A DNA stretch of 64,000 bases, from positions 124,001 to 188,000 of the forward strand of contig JBFWQO010000007.1 in the NCBI GenBank assembly GCA_050249415.1, given 5' to 3'. The position numbers and the translations under genes were made by a program. Shown here piece by piece: positions 41,692 through 49,855 of the stretch (position 1 is the stretch's first letter; each line of letters opens with the position of its first letter). Under the pieces are notes generated by a model, which was not told the origin of the DNA, made no database searches, and saw only the letters and a program-made list of their open reading frames with translations. The DNA comes from CADEFQ01 sp050249415 (GTDB lineage: Bacteria > Pseudomonadota > Gammaproteobacteria > Steroidobacterales > Steroidobacteraceae).

Positions 41692-42813
41692 TCACCGCAG
41701 GCGCGGTAACGACAGCCGCACGCCCGGTGCGAGGCGCGGCAGCAGCCGGCGAACGTGGCGATCCCGGGCGGCCGGGGTGGCGGCGATCAGCGTGCAATGG
41801 CCGATCTTGCGTCCCGGCCGGGCCGATTTGCCGTAATCGTGCCAGTGCAGGCCAGGGGTCGCGAGCGCGGCCGCCCGGTCGGGCAGGGCGCCGATCAGGT
41901 TGACCATGGCCGCGTGGCCACGGGCACGCGTACTGCCGAGCGGCAGGTCGAGGATGGCTCGCAGGTGGTTCTCGAACTGGCTCGTTTCGGCGCCCTCGAT
42001 CGTCCAGTGCCCGGAGTTGTGCACCCGGGGCGCCATCTCGTTGGCGACGAGCCGCCCGCCGTGCACGAAGAACTCGACCGTCAGGACGCCCCGATAGCGG
42101 AGGTGCTCGAGCAGGCGAGTGAGGTGGCGCGCAGCCGCACGCGCGAGCGCCGGCGGCCCCCAGGGCGAGCGCGTGACACGCAGGATCCCGTCGACGTGCA
42201 CGTTGCCGTTCAGCGGGTAGATCGCGATTTCACCGCGCGCGCTGCGTGCGCCGATGATCGACACCTCGCAGTCGAACGGGACGAATGCCTCATAGAGGAG
42301 CGGCGTTCCACCGAGCGTCGCGTAGGCGCGCCCGAGATCGCGCGCCCCGCGCACGCGGACCTGGCCCTTGCCGTCGTAGCCGAGGCGACGGGTCTTCAGC
42401 ACGCCCGGGCCGATGCGCGCGAAGGCGCGTGCCAGGTCGCGCCCGCTGTCGACGGCGGCGTAGCGGTTGGTCGGAATGCCGAGCTTGCCGAACAGGCGCT
42501 TCTCGGCGAGACGGTCCTGCGCCGCGGCCAGTGCCGGCAGGGGCGGCGCGAAATCGACGCGGTCCGCGAGTGCCCGCAGCGGCTCGACCGGCACATTCTC
42601 CCAGTCGAACGTCACGACCCGGGCGCCACGCGCGAGGCGGCGAAGCAGGCCGCGGTCGGTGAACTCGCCGGTCAGGATCGGCGCGACCTGGCCGCCAGGC
42701 GTGTCCGCGGCGCGATCGAGGAAGCGGAACGAGAGGCCGAGCGGGTAACCCGCGAGCGCCATCATCCGCCCGAGCTGGCCGGCTCCGACGATGCCGACGA
42801 CCGGGGCGCTCAT
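41692..42813 (-). CDS. purK: PurK, N5-carboxyaminoimidazole ribonucleotide synthase
   Basis: ATP-grasp enzyme of purine synthesis making N5-CAIR from AIR, bicarbonate and ATP. 373 residues. N-terminal VGIVGAGQLGRMMALAGYPLG, ATP-grasp blocks LKTRRLGYDGKGQ and YEAFVPFDCEVSIIGAR, metal-binding ANEMAPRVHNSGHWTIEGAETSQFENHLRA (split motif), and WHDYGKSARPGRKIGH at the end. It overlaps purE by ATGA, the usual pair. Confidence 0.97.
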   Translation of the reverse strand: MSAPVVGIVGAGQLGRMMALAGYPLGLSFRFLDRAADTPGGQVAPILTGEFTDRGLLRRLARGARVVTFDWENVPVEPLRALADRVDFAPPLPALAAAQDRLAEKRLFGKLGIPTNRYAAVDSGRDLARAFARIGPGVLKTRRLGYDGKGQVRVRGARDLGRAYATLGGTPLLYEAFVPFDCEVSIIGARSARGEIAIYPLNGNVHVDGILRVTRSPWGPPALARAAARHLTRLLEHLRYRGVLTVEFFVHGGRLVANEMAPRVHNSGHWTIEGAETSQFENHLRAILDLPLGSTRARGHAAMVNLIGALPDRAAALATPGLHWHDYGKSARPGRKIGHCTLIAATPAARDRHVRRLLPRLAPGVRLSLPRLR

Positions 42814-43301
42814 CGGCCGCGCGGGTCGCCCTGTTCGAGTACGGCCGCGGTCTGGCGGTCGCGAAAGGCTTGCAGCGCCAGGTCGATTTCCGGGTGGGTG
42901 AGCGCGAGGATCGAGGCGGCCATGAGCGCCGCGTTGCGCGCGCCGGCCGCGCCGATCGCGAGCGTGGCAACCGGTACGCCCGCGGGCATCTGCACGATCG
43001 ACAGCAGCGAATCGATACCCTTCAGTGCCTTCGATTCGACCGGCACGCCGAGCACCGGCAGGGTCGTTTTCGCGGCGGTCATGCCGGGCAGATGCGCGGC
43101 GCCGCCCGCGCCTGCAATAATGACCTTGAGGCCGCGGTGCCGGGCCGTGGCGGCGTACTCGAACAGCAGGTCCGGCGTGCGATGCGCCGAAACGATGCGC
43201 ACCTCGTGCGCGACACCGAGCTTCTCGAGGGTTTCGGCCGCGCCCTGCATCGTCTCCCAGTCGGACGACGAGCCCATGATGATGCCGACGAGTGCAGTCA
43301 T
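42810..43301 (-). CDS. purE: PurE, N5-CAIR mutase
   Basis: Converts N5-CAIR to CAIR. 163 residues. Class I PurE marks: GIIMGSSSDWETMQGA at the start, VRIVSAHRTPDLLFEYA, VIIAGAGGAAHLPGMTAA, and LLSIVQMPAGVPVATLAIG. Co-directional with darP upstream (16-bp gap) and purK downstream. Confidence 0.97.
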   Translation of the reverse strand: MTALVGIIMGSSSDWETMQGAAETLEKLGVAHEVRIVSAHRTPDLLFEYAATARHRGLKVIIAGAGGAAHLPGMTAAKTTLPVLGVPVESKALKGIDSLLSIVQMPAGVPVATLAIGAAGARNAALMAASILALTHPEIDLALQAFRDRQTAAVLEQGDPRGR

Positions 43302-43317
43302 CGAGGAATTCTAGCAG

Positions 43318-43830
43318 TTAGCGGCCCGCGGGGCCTGCTACCAGCGCGCGCAGCGCACGAAACAGGGCCCTGGAAGCGGTGGTACGCGAGGCGGGGCTCC
43401 CGTGCTCGTTGCGCGCAGCGCTCGCCAGGGCGGCAAGTTGCATGCGGTCGATCGGCGGGTGGGCCGCCTCGAGCGCATCGAGCGCGGATTCGCCTTCGGC
43501 GAGGAGCCGCTCGCGCCAGCGTTCGATGCGCTTCTGCAGCTCGCTGTCGGCCGCACTCGCGCCGGTTCGGGCCGCGAGCGCCGCCTCGATCGGGGCCGCG
43601 TCGATCCGGCGCATCAGCCTGCCGATGAACTGGCGCTGGCGTGCGAGCGCCGCGCGACTCGTCAGGCGCTGCGCCTCGCGCACCGCGTCGAGCAGCGGTT
43701 CGGGCAGGTCGAGCGCCGCGAGGTCGGATTCCCGCAGGCCGATGAGGCGTGTCCCGAGGTCCTGCGCCGCGTGCGCCGCACGCTTGCGCGCGCTCTTGCT
43801 CGGGCGGTCGTCGAAATCGTCGTCGGACAT
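43318..43830 (-). CDS. darP: DarP/YjgA (DUF615) ribosome-associated protein
   Basis: Dual-action ribosomal assembly protein acting on late 50S particles. 170 residues from ATG 43830 (MSDDDFDDRPSKSARKR). Family features: SKSARKRAAHAAQDLGTRLIGL, LPEPLLDAVREAQRLTSRAALARQRQFIGRLMR, WRERLLAEGESALDAL. In relatives the order is tldD-yjgA-pmbA on one strand; here darP is divergent from pmbA with start codons only about 10-20 bp apart. Confidence 0.93.
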   Translation of the reverse strand: MSDDDFDDRPSKSARKRAAHAAQDLGTRLIGLRESDLAALDLPEPLLDAVREAQRLTSRAALARQRQFIGRLMRRIDAAPIEAALAARTGASAADSELQKRIERWRERLLAEGESALDALEAAHPPIDRMQLAALASAARNEHGSPASRTTASRALFRALRALVAGPAGR

Positions 43831-43840
43831 GACTGCTACA

Positions 43841-45199
43841 ATGCACCGGATGCAACAGCGTGTGGATGGTACGCGAATCGCCGAGCTGCAAGGCGTCGTG
43901 TCGGGCGCCCTCGATGCGGCGCGCCGGCTCGGGGCGACCCAGGCCGAAGTGGATGCAAACCTGCAGCAGGGCCTCACCGTGAACGTGCGCCTCGGCGAGG
44001 TCGACACGGTCGAGTACCAGCGGGATCGCGGCCTCGGGGTCACTGTCTACATCGGCCATCGCAAGGGCTCGGCGAGCACGGCCGATCTCGCGCCCGCCGC
44101 GGTCGAGGCGACCGTGGCGAAGGCCTGCACGATCGCGCGCTACACCGCCGAAGACCCCTACTCGGGGCTCGCCGATGCCGACATGCTCGCGCGCGACATT
44201 CCCGACCTCGATCTCGATCACGAATGGGCGATCGAACCGGCGGACGCCGTCGAACTCGCGCGGCGTTGCGAGGCGGCCGGCCGCGATGTCGACGGCCGCA
44301 TCACGAACTCGGAAGGCGCCAGCGTCTCGACGCACCGCGGTGCGCACGTCTACGGCAACTCCAGCGGCTTCCTCGCCGGCTACCCGAGCTCGAGCCACAT
44401 GGTGAGCTGCTCGCTCGTCGCGCAGGCGGGCGGCGACATGCAGCGCGACTACTGGTACGCCGCCGCACGCGATCCGGCGGAACTCGGCGACGTCGAGGAG
44501 ATCGGTCGGCGTGCCGGCGAGCGTGCAATCGCGCGCCTCGGTGCACGACGCCTCGGGACGCGGCGCTCACCGGTGCTGTTCGTACCCGAACTCGCGCGAG
44601 GCATCTTTGGACACATGGTCGCGGCCGTACGCGGCGGCAGCCAGTATCGTCGCGCATCGTTCCTGCTCGATTCCGCCGGCACGCAGATCCTGCCGCCCTT
44701 CATCCAGATTCGCGAACGGCCTCATATCCCGAAGGCGCTCGCGAGCAGCCCTTTCGACGCGGAGGGCGTCGCGACGCGCGACCGCGATCTCGTGCTGGGC
44801 GGCGTGCTCCAGGGTTACGTGCTCGGCAGTTACGCCGCGCGCAAACTCGGCCTGCGCACGACCGGCAATGCCGGCGGTGTGCACAATCTTCTCGTAGAGG
44901 GCAGCGGCGACACCTGCACGTTCGAGGAACTGATCGCGCGCATGGGTCGCGGATTCGTCGTCACCGAACTGATGGGACAGGGCGTCAACGGCGTCACCGG
45001 CGACTATTCCCGCGGCGCGGGCGGGTTCTGGGTCGAGGGCGGCGAATTTGCGTTTCCCGTGCAGGAAGTCACGATTGCCGGGAACCTGCGCGACATGTAC
45101 CGGGCGATCGACGCGATCGGCAGCGACGTCGACACCCGCGGGTCGATACGCGCGGGCTCGCTGCTCATCGGCGAAATGACTATCGCGGGCGGGGAATAG
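43841..45199 (+). CDS. pmbA: PmbA/TldE, TldD partner subunit
   Basis: Non-catalytic partner of TldD in the heterodimeric metalloprotease. About 452 residues. Family blocks: LGEVDTVEYQRDRGLGVTVY, SEGASVSTHRGAHVYGNSSGF, SCSLVAQAGGDMQRDYWY, and C-terminal GGFWVEGGEFAFPVQEVTIAGNL. Zinc ligands of TldD are absent, as expected. Start is uncertain: in-frame ATGs at 43829, 43841 and 43850, none with an SD. A TACAAT hexamer at 43837-43842 would put a transcript start on or near ATG 43850 (leaderless possibility). The stop is followed at once by a heptamer array. Confidence 0.95.
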   Translation: MHRMQQRVDGTRIAELQGVVSGALDAARRLGATQAEVDANLQQGLTVNVRLGEVDTVEYQRDRGLGVTVYIGHRKGSASTADLAPAAVEATVAKACTIARYTAEDPYSGLADADMLARDIPDLDLDHEWAIEPADAVELARRCEAAGRDVDGRITNSEGASVSTHRGAHVYGNSSGFLAGYPSSSHMVSCSLVAQAGGDMQRDYWYAAARDPAELGDVEEIGRRAGERAIARLGARRLGTRRSPVLFVPELARGIFGHMVAAVRGGSQYRRASFLLDSAGTQILPPFIQIRERPHIPKALASSPFDAEGVATRDRDLVLGGVLQGYVLGSYAARKLGLRTTGNAGGVHNLLVEGSGDTCTFEELIARMGRGFVVTELMGQGVNGVTGDYSRGAGGFWVEGGEFAFPVQEVTIAGNLRDMYRAIDAIGSDVDTRGSIRAGSLLIGEMTIAGGE

Positions 45200-45206
45200 G
45201 TACAAG

Positions 45207-45229
45207 GCGAACAGCGAACGGCGAACGGC
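45207..45229 (+). repeat. Heptanucleotide array, three units
   Basis: Units GCGAACA, GCGAACG, GCGAACG, then GC, 7 bp after the pmbA stop. Same unit as at 19117, 45841 and 47219. Confidence 0.7.
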
Positions 45230-45286
45230 CGGAGGCGGTGGACCCGCAACGCGGCACGATGTCTTGCACGAAAAAGGGCAACGGAT

Positions 45287-45724
45287 ATGCGCGACTATCT
45301 GTGTGTACTGGTCACGGCGCTCGCCCTCGGGTCGCCTTTGGCGTGCGCCGACGGGGCGGCTGACGGGGCGACGGCGCTTCTCGAGCGCGGGATAGCCGCC
45401 TACCTGAAGGCGGATGCCACGGCGGCACTGCGTGAGTGGGTGAAGGGCGGTGCGATGGAGGCGAATACCCAGGCGCTGAGCCAGGCCAATGTCTTGCGCC
45501 AGATCGAAGACTTCTACGGCAAGCCGCAGGGTTATGATCTCGTCCACGAGTCGATCCTGTCGTCGCGCGCCAGGACGCTCTATTTCACGATCAATTACGA
45601 GACGGGCCTGTCGTTTGGTCGTCTGACGGTGTACCGGAAAGATGATGGCACCTGGGTAACGACGAGTTTTCTCTTTCACACCGAGGCGGCCCAGATATTC
45701 CCGGCCTCGCTGCTCGGAGACTGA
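45287..45724 (+). CDS. Exported hypothetical protein, 145 aa
   Basis: No family recognised. ATG 45287 is preceded by AAAGGG. A signal peptide (LCVLVTALALGSPLACA, cut before DGAADG) predicts a periplasmic or secreted protein of about 123 residues. It starts with a TPR-like helix pair (LLERGIAAYLKADATAALREWVKGGAM) and ends in a beta-sheet part (ARTLYFTINYETGLSFGRLTVYRKDDGTW). This helix-plus-sheet plan resembles small DUF4019/NTF2-like periplasmic proteins, but that is only a guess. Its ends are bordered by heptamer arrays (45207 and 45841). Confidence 0.7.
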   Translation: MRDYLCVLVTALALGSPLACADGAADGATALLERGIAAYLKADATAALREWVKGGAMEANTQALSQANVLRQIEDFYGKPQGYDLVHESILSSRARTLYFTINYETGLSFGRLTVYRKDDGTWVTTSFLFHTEAAQIFPASLLGD

Positions 45725-45804
45725 GCAGCAGCGGGGCCGCGGTTTCGCCCGGTCGCGTCCCGGGTCTGGCAGGTTGAATCCCTGCGCGCTGTAAGGTGCA
45801 CGTT

Positions 45805-47202
45805 TCAGGGCAGGGTCGGCGCCACCGGGCTGTCGTTCTGGCCACTCGCCGCTCGCCGTTCGCCGCGCGCCATGTACGGCGAGTCGCTCGCCGCCTCGTC
45901 GCCTTCCGCCACCAGGTCGCCGAGGGTGCGCTCCTGGCAGCAGGCGCGCCACGCGTCCTCGAGCGCGCGCGTGAGCCTGTCGACAGGCGGCAGCGACAGT
46001 TCGCGCGCCGGTGCGTGGCCGTTTTTCTGGTTGCGCGCGGTGTCGAGGATGTCCTGCAGACGGATGTGGTTGATGTCGCGGCCCGGCAGCAAGCGCTCGT
46101 CGTCGGTGGCGAGGAGCAAGCCCGCCTGCTCGAGCGTCGCGACGAGTTGTGCCACCGCGATGCCAGGCAGGCCGAGTTCCGCCGACAGTGACGTGACGCT
46201 CCAGTTCGCCACGCCCTGCGCGTGCGAGCGCCCGACGAGGTACATCACCTTGAGCGCGACGCGTTCGACCTCGACGCTCGACAGGCGCAGTTCGCGCAGG
46301 CCGATGCGCAGGTATTCCGGGCACTGCACGTAGAAGGAGACCTGTGCGCCGATCAGCAGGATCAGCCAGCCGAAGTAGGTCCAGAGGAGGGTCGCGATGA
46401 TGATCGCGAGCCCCGCGTAGACGATGGTGAGGCGCGACGAGTAGACGACGAAGGCAGTGAAGATCGTGCCGACCGCCGCCCACAGCACGCCGCCCGCGAT
46501 GCCGCCGATCAGCGCCGGCTTCCAGCGCACGCGCGTATTCGGCACGAACATGTAGATGAGCATGAAGATGGCGGTGACCATCACGTAGGGCTCGAGGCCG
46601 GTCGCGAGGCCGGTGAGGCGGCTGAGCCACGGCAGTTGCGCGATCGCCTGCCATGGCTCGCTGCGCATCGTGCGGTGCGCGAGCCCGAGGAATGCGACGA
46701 GCAGCAGCGGGCCCACGATCAGCAGGCTCACGTACTCGGTGATGCGTCGCGCGAAGCTGCGCGGCTGCTCGACGTGCCAGACGTAGTTGAAGCTGTCCTC
46801 GACCTTCTTGATGGTGCCGAGGAGGGTCCACAGCAGCAGCGCGAAGCCGACGGAGCCGACGAGGCCCGTGCTCACGTTGTCGGCGAACTGCATGATCCGT
46901 GCGGTGATCTCGCCCGCCGCCGCGCCGACCGGGCGGAAGAATTCGTAGATGATCGGCTCGAGGTCGCGGTGCGCGCCGAAGCCCTTCAGGATCGCGAAGC
47001 TGAATGCGATCAGCGGCACGATCGAGAGGAAGGTCGCGTAGACGAGGCCCATCGCGCGCAGGTTGAGCTGCCCCTGGGACAGGTCGCGCAGCACCGCATA
47101 CGGGTAGCGCAACACGCGCAGCAGCCAGCCGACGGGGCGCGGAGTCAGTGACAGCGGGCCGAACAGCCAGCGGTCGAGGAAGTTCCAGGCGCGCACCCAC
47201 AT
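45805..47202 (-). CDS. YihY/BrkB-family inner-membrane protein
   Basis: Polytopic membrane protein once called RNase BN, a name not supported for this family; function unknown. 465 residues: the six-helix core has GLVYATFLSIVPLIAFSFAIL, LFGFALLLWT-like GSVGFALLLWTLLGTIKKVEDSFNYVW, VPNTRVRWKPALIGGIAGGVLW, YAGLAIIIATLLWTYFGWLILLIGAQVSFY. A C-terminal cytoplasmic extension of about 150 residues looks like a winged helix (LSAELGLPGIAVAQLVATLEQAGLL) plus a linker. I take ATG 47202; extension further upstream would translate the heptamer array at 47219. The last residues (GERRAASGQ) are encoded by the array at 45841. Confidence 0.9.
   Translation of the reverse strand: MWVRAWNFLDRWLFGPLSLTPRPVGWLLRVLRYPYAVLRDLSQGQLNLRAMGLVYATFLSIVPLIAFSFAILKGFGAHRDLEPIIYEFFRPVGAAAGEITARIMQFADNVSTGLVGSVGFALLLWTLLGTIKKVEDSFNYVWHVEQPRSFARRITEYVSLLIVGPLLLVAFLGLAHRTMRSEPWQAIAQLPWLSRLTGLATGLEPYVMVTAIFMLIYMFVPNTRVRWKPALIGGIAGGVLWAAVGTIFTAFVVYSSRLTIVYAGLAIIIATLLWTYFGWLILLIGAQVSFYVQCPEYLRIGLRELRLSSVEVERVALKVMYLVGRSHAQGVANWSVTSLSAELGLPGIAVAQLVATLEQAGLLLATDDERLLPGRDINHIRLQDILDTARNQKNGHAPARELSLPPVDRLTRALEDAWRACCQERTLGDLVAEGDEAASDSPYMARGERRAASGQNDSPVAPTLP
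45841..45864 (-). repeat. Heptanucleotide array, three units, inside the yihY 3-prime end
   Basis: On the minus strand the units read GCGAACG, GCGAGCG, GCGAGTG, then GCC. In frame with the YihY C-terminus. Inverse orientation relative to the arrays at 45207 and 47219. Confidence 0.65.
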
Positions 47203-47218
47203 GCGAGGAAAGCCTACA

Positions 47219-47241
47219 GCGAACGGTGAACGGCGAACAGC
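47219..47241 (+). repeat. Heptanucleotide array, three units, upstream of yihY
   Basis: Units GCGAACG, GTGAACG, GCGAACA, then GC, 17 bp upstream of the yihY start. With the array at 45841 it brackets yihY in inverted orientation. The rest of the gap 47203-47383 shows no gene. Confidence 0.7.
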
Positions 47242-47383
47242 ATGGAATCGTATGCTACGCGAGTCATGCGCCATCCCGAACGAATCGCGTGCCTCACGGA
47301 GGAGACCACGGAATCGCTGCACCTGCCCGGCGAGGAGCGACGCGTCGTCGGCGTTTCAGGCTGCACCGTGCGCGCCGCCGCGC

Positions 47384-48283
47384 TCAGCGCGTCGCGGGGC
47401 CGGTGATGCGGACGAGCGCCTCGCGGTACTTCTCGCTGGTGCGCGCGATGATGTCGGCCGGCAGACGCGGCGCGGGCGGCTTCTTGTCCCAGTGGATCGA
47501 TTCGAGGTAATCGCGCACGAACTGCTTGTCGAAGCTCGGCGGGCTCGTGCCGACGCGCCAGGTGTCGGCCGGCCAGAAGCGCGACGAGTCGGGGGTCAGC
47601 GCTTCGTCGATCAGGTGGATGCGGCCCGCGTCGTCGAGCCCGAACTCGAACTTCGTGTCGGCGATGATGAGGCCGCGCGCCGCCACGTGTTCCGAGGCAA
47701 AGCGGTACAGCGCGATGGCGAGGTCGCGCACCCGCGCGGCGATGTCGGCGCCGACGAGGGCGGCGGCTTCATCGAAGGAAATGTTGACGTCGTGCGCACC
47801 GGCTTCGGCCTTGGTGGCCGGCGTGAAGATCGGCGCGGGCAGCGGCGAGGCGAGCTCGAGGCCGCCCGGCAACTCGATGCCGCATACCTTGCCGCTCGCG
47901 CAGTAGTCTTTCCAGCCCGAGCCGATCAGGTAGCCGCGCACCACCGCCTCGATCGGCAGCGCGCGCAGGCGGCGGACGATCGCCGCGCGACCGTCGACGA
48001 GCGCGAAATCCTCCGGGTCGGATACCACGTCGCGGACCGCGCGCCCGGTGAGATGGTTCGGCACAATGTGCGTGGTGCGCGCGAACCAGAAAGCGGCGAT
48101 CTCGGTGAGTACCCGGCCCTTCCACGGGATCGGGTCGGGCAGGATCACGTCGAACGCCGACAGCCGATCGGTCGTCACGATCAGCATCGTGCTGCCGTCG
48201 ATCGCGTAGATGTCGCGGACCTTGCCGCTGTGGATCTTCGTGAGGCCGCGCAGGGCGGTCGTGTGGACGGTGGGCGGTGTCAT
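47384..48283 (-). CDS. purC: PurC, SAICAR synthetase
   Basis: Phosphoribosylaminoimidazole-succinocarboxamide synthase of purine synthesis. 299 residues, the longer monodomain form. IHSGKVRDIYAIDGSTMLIVTTDRLSAFDV is the ATP-binding N-terminus (in two parts); VVRGYLIGSGWKDY and IADTKFEFGLDD with LIDEALTPDSSRFW are active-site blocks. It lies on its own, away from purE-purK. Confidence 0.97.
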   Translation of the reverse strand: MTPPTVHTTALRGLTKIHSGKVRDIYAIDGSTMLIVTTDRLSAFDVILPDPIPWKGRVLTEIAAFWFARTTHIVPNHLTGRAVRDVVSDPEDFALVDGRAAIVRRLRALPIEAVVRGYLIGSGWKDYCASGKVCGIELPGGLELASPLPAPIFTPATKAEAGAHDVNISFDEAAALVGADIAARVRDLAIALYRFASEHVAARGLIIADTKFEFGLDDAGRIHLIDEALTPDSSRFWPADTWRVGTSPPSFDKQFVRDYLESIHWDKKPPAPRLPADIIARTSEKYREALVRITGPATR

Positions 48284-48363
48284 GTTCGTGTGCGGGCGCG
48301 GGGCCGGGCATCTTGACGTCCCATGCGCGATCCGGTCAAGGATCGTGTAACGTTGCCGTTTCC

Positions 48364-49143
48364 ATGACGACGCGCTGGACCGGCAAGATCATCGGGGGCC
48401 TGATCGGTCTCCTGGCGGGCGGTCCATTCGGTGCCGCGATCGGCGCAGTGCTCGGCCACCAGTACGACCAGAACCCGCGCGCGTCCGGCGCGGTGGGCCA
48501 CAGCTTCGGCGCGCATTTCTTCAGCGCGACGTTCGAGGTGATGGGGCACATCGCGAAGGCCGACGGGCGCGTTTCGGAGCGCGAGATCGCGGCTGCGCGC
48601 GCGGTGATGGCGGCGCTGCGGCTCGACGAGGCGAGCGTCCACGCGGCCATCGCGTGCTTCCGGCGCGGCAAGCAACCGGACTTCGACTACGCGGGCACGA
48701 TCCGTTCGCTGCGTGCGGTGTGCGCGGGGCGGCCCGACCTGCTGCGCATCTTCTTCGAGATCCAGATGCGCGCCGCGCTCGACGGCACCGATCTCGCCCC
48801 GCCGACCCGCGATCATGTCCGCGGCCTCGCGCAGTCGCTCGGCCTGTCGGCCCACGAGTTCGCGCACATCGAGGCCGCCCTGCGCTCGGGCCGCGGGCCC
48901 GGGGCGCGGCCGGCGGCGCCGGGGCTGTCGCTCGAGGAGGCCTACTCGGTGCTGGAAGTCGGCACCGGCGCGAGCGATGCGGAGGTCACGAAGGCCTATC
49001 GGCGCCAGTTGTCGCGCCACCACCCGGACAAGCTGAAGGCCAACGGGCTGCCCGATTCGATGATCGAGCACGCCAAGGAGCGCACCCAGCAGATCATCCT
49101 CGCGTGGGAACGCGTGCGTGCGGCGCGCGGTATCCGTAGCTAG
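48364..49143 (+). CDS. djlA: DjlA-like TerB/J-domain co-chaperone
   Basis: DnaK co-chaperone of the DjlA type. 259 residues from ATG 48364: a glycine-rich N-terminal hydrophobic segment (IIGGLIGLLAGGPFGAAIGAVLG), a TerB-like helical domain (FEVMGHIAKADGRVSEREIAAARAVM, IFFEIQMRAAL), and a C-terminal J domain (AYSVLEVGTGASDAEVTKAYRR) with the essential HPD in SRHHPDKL. Longer upstream reading is excluded because it runs through the purC divergent spacer. Confidence 0.92.
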   Translation: MTTRWTGKIIGGLIGLLAGGPFGAAIGAVLGHQYDQNPRASGAVGHSFGAHFFSATFEVMGHIAKADGRVSEREIAAARAVMAALRLDEASVHAAIACFRRGKQPDFDYAGTIRSLRAVCAGRPDLLRIFFEIQMRAALDGTDLAPPTRDHVRGLAQSLGLSAHEFAHIEAALRSGRGPGARPAAPGLSLEEAYSVLEVGTGASDAEVTKAYRRQLSRHHPDKLKANGLPDSMIEHAKERTQQIILAWERVRAARGIRS

Positions 49144-49157
49144 TAGACTGCGATGCC

Positions 49158-49832
49158 ATGCGCCAGACACCGTGGATCGCCCCCTCGATTCTGTCCGCCG
49201 ACTTCGCGCGACTCGGCGACGAAGTGAATGCCGTGCTCGCCGCCGGCGCGGACATCGTCCACTTCGACGTCATGGACAACCACTACGTGCCGAACCTGAC
49301 GATCGGCCCGCTGGTCTGCGAGGCGCTGCGCCGGTTCGGCGTCGCGGCTCCGATCGACGTGCACCTGATGGTGGAGCCCGTCGATCGCATCGTGCCGGAT
49401 TTCGCGAAGGCGGGCGCCACCTACATCAGTTTCCATCCCGAGGCGACCGCGCATGTCGACCGCACGATCGGCCTGATCCGCGAGTGCGGCGCCCGGCCGG
49501 GGCTCGTGCTGAACCCGGCGACGCCGCTCGACTGGCTCGATTACACGCTCGACAAGCTCGACCTCGTGCTCGTGATGTCGGTGAATCCGGGGTTTGCGGG
49601 CCAGAGCTTCATTCCGTCGGCGCTCGACAAGCTCGCCGAGGTGCGCCGGCGCATCGATGCGTCGGGGCGCGACGTGCGCCTCGAAATCGATGGTGGCGTG
49701 AAGGTCGACAACATCGGCGCCGTCGCGAAGGCCGGAGCCGATACCTTCGTCGCGGGCTCGGCGATCTTCGGTGCCGGGGACTATCGGGCGACCATCGCGG
49801 CGATGCGCCGCGCGATCGCCGGACACGACTGA
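49158..49832 (+). CDS. rpe: Ribulose-phosphate 3-epimerase
   Basis: Pentose-phosphate enzyme interconverting ribulose-5-P and xylulose-5-P. 224 residues. TIM-barrel motifs: IAPSILSADFARLGDEV, IVHFDVMDNHYVPNLTIGP, IDVHLMVEPVD, VMSVNPGFAGQSFIP, LEIDGGVKVDNI. The metal-binding Asp and His are in these motifs. It is 14 bp after the djlA-like gene and 23 bp before the GGDEF gene. Confidence 0.98.
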   Translation: MRQTPWIAPSILSADFARLGDEVNAVLAAGADIVHFDVMDNHYVPNLTIGPLVCEALRRFGVAAPIDVHLMVEPVDRIVPDFAKAGATYISFHPEATAHVDRTIGLIRECGARPGLVLNPATPLDWLDYTLDKLDLVLVMSVNPGFAGQSFIPSALDKLAEVRRRIDASGRDVRLEIDGGVKVDNIGAVAKAGADTFVAGSAIFGAGDYRATIAAMRRAIAGHD

Positions 49833-49855
49833 GGCCGCTGCGCCGGGGAGGGCGT

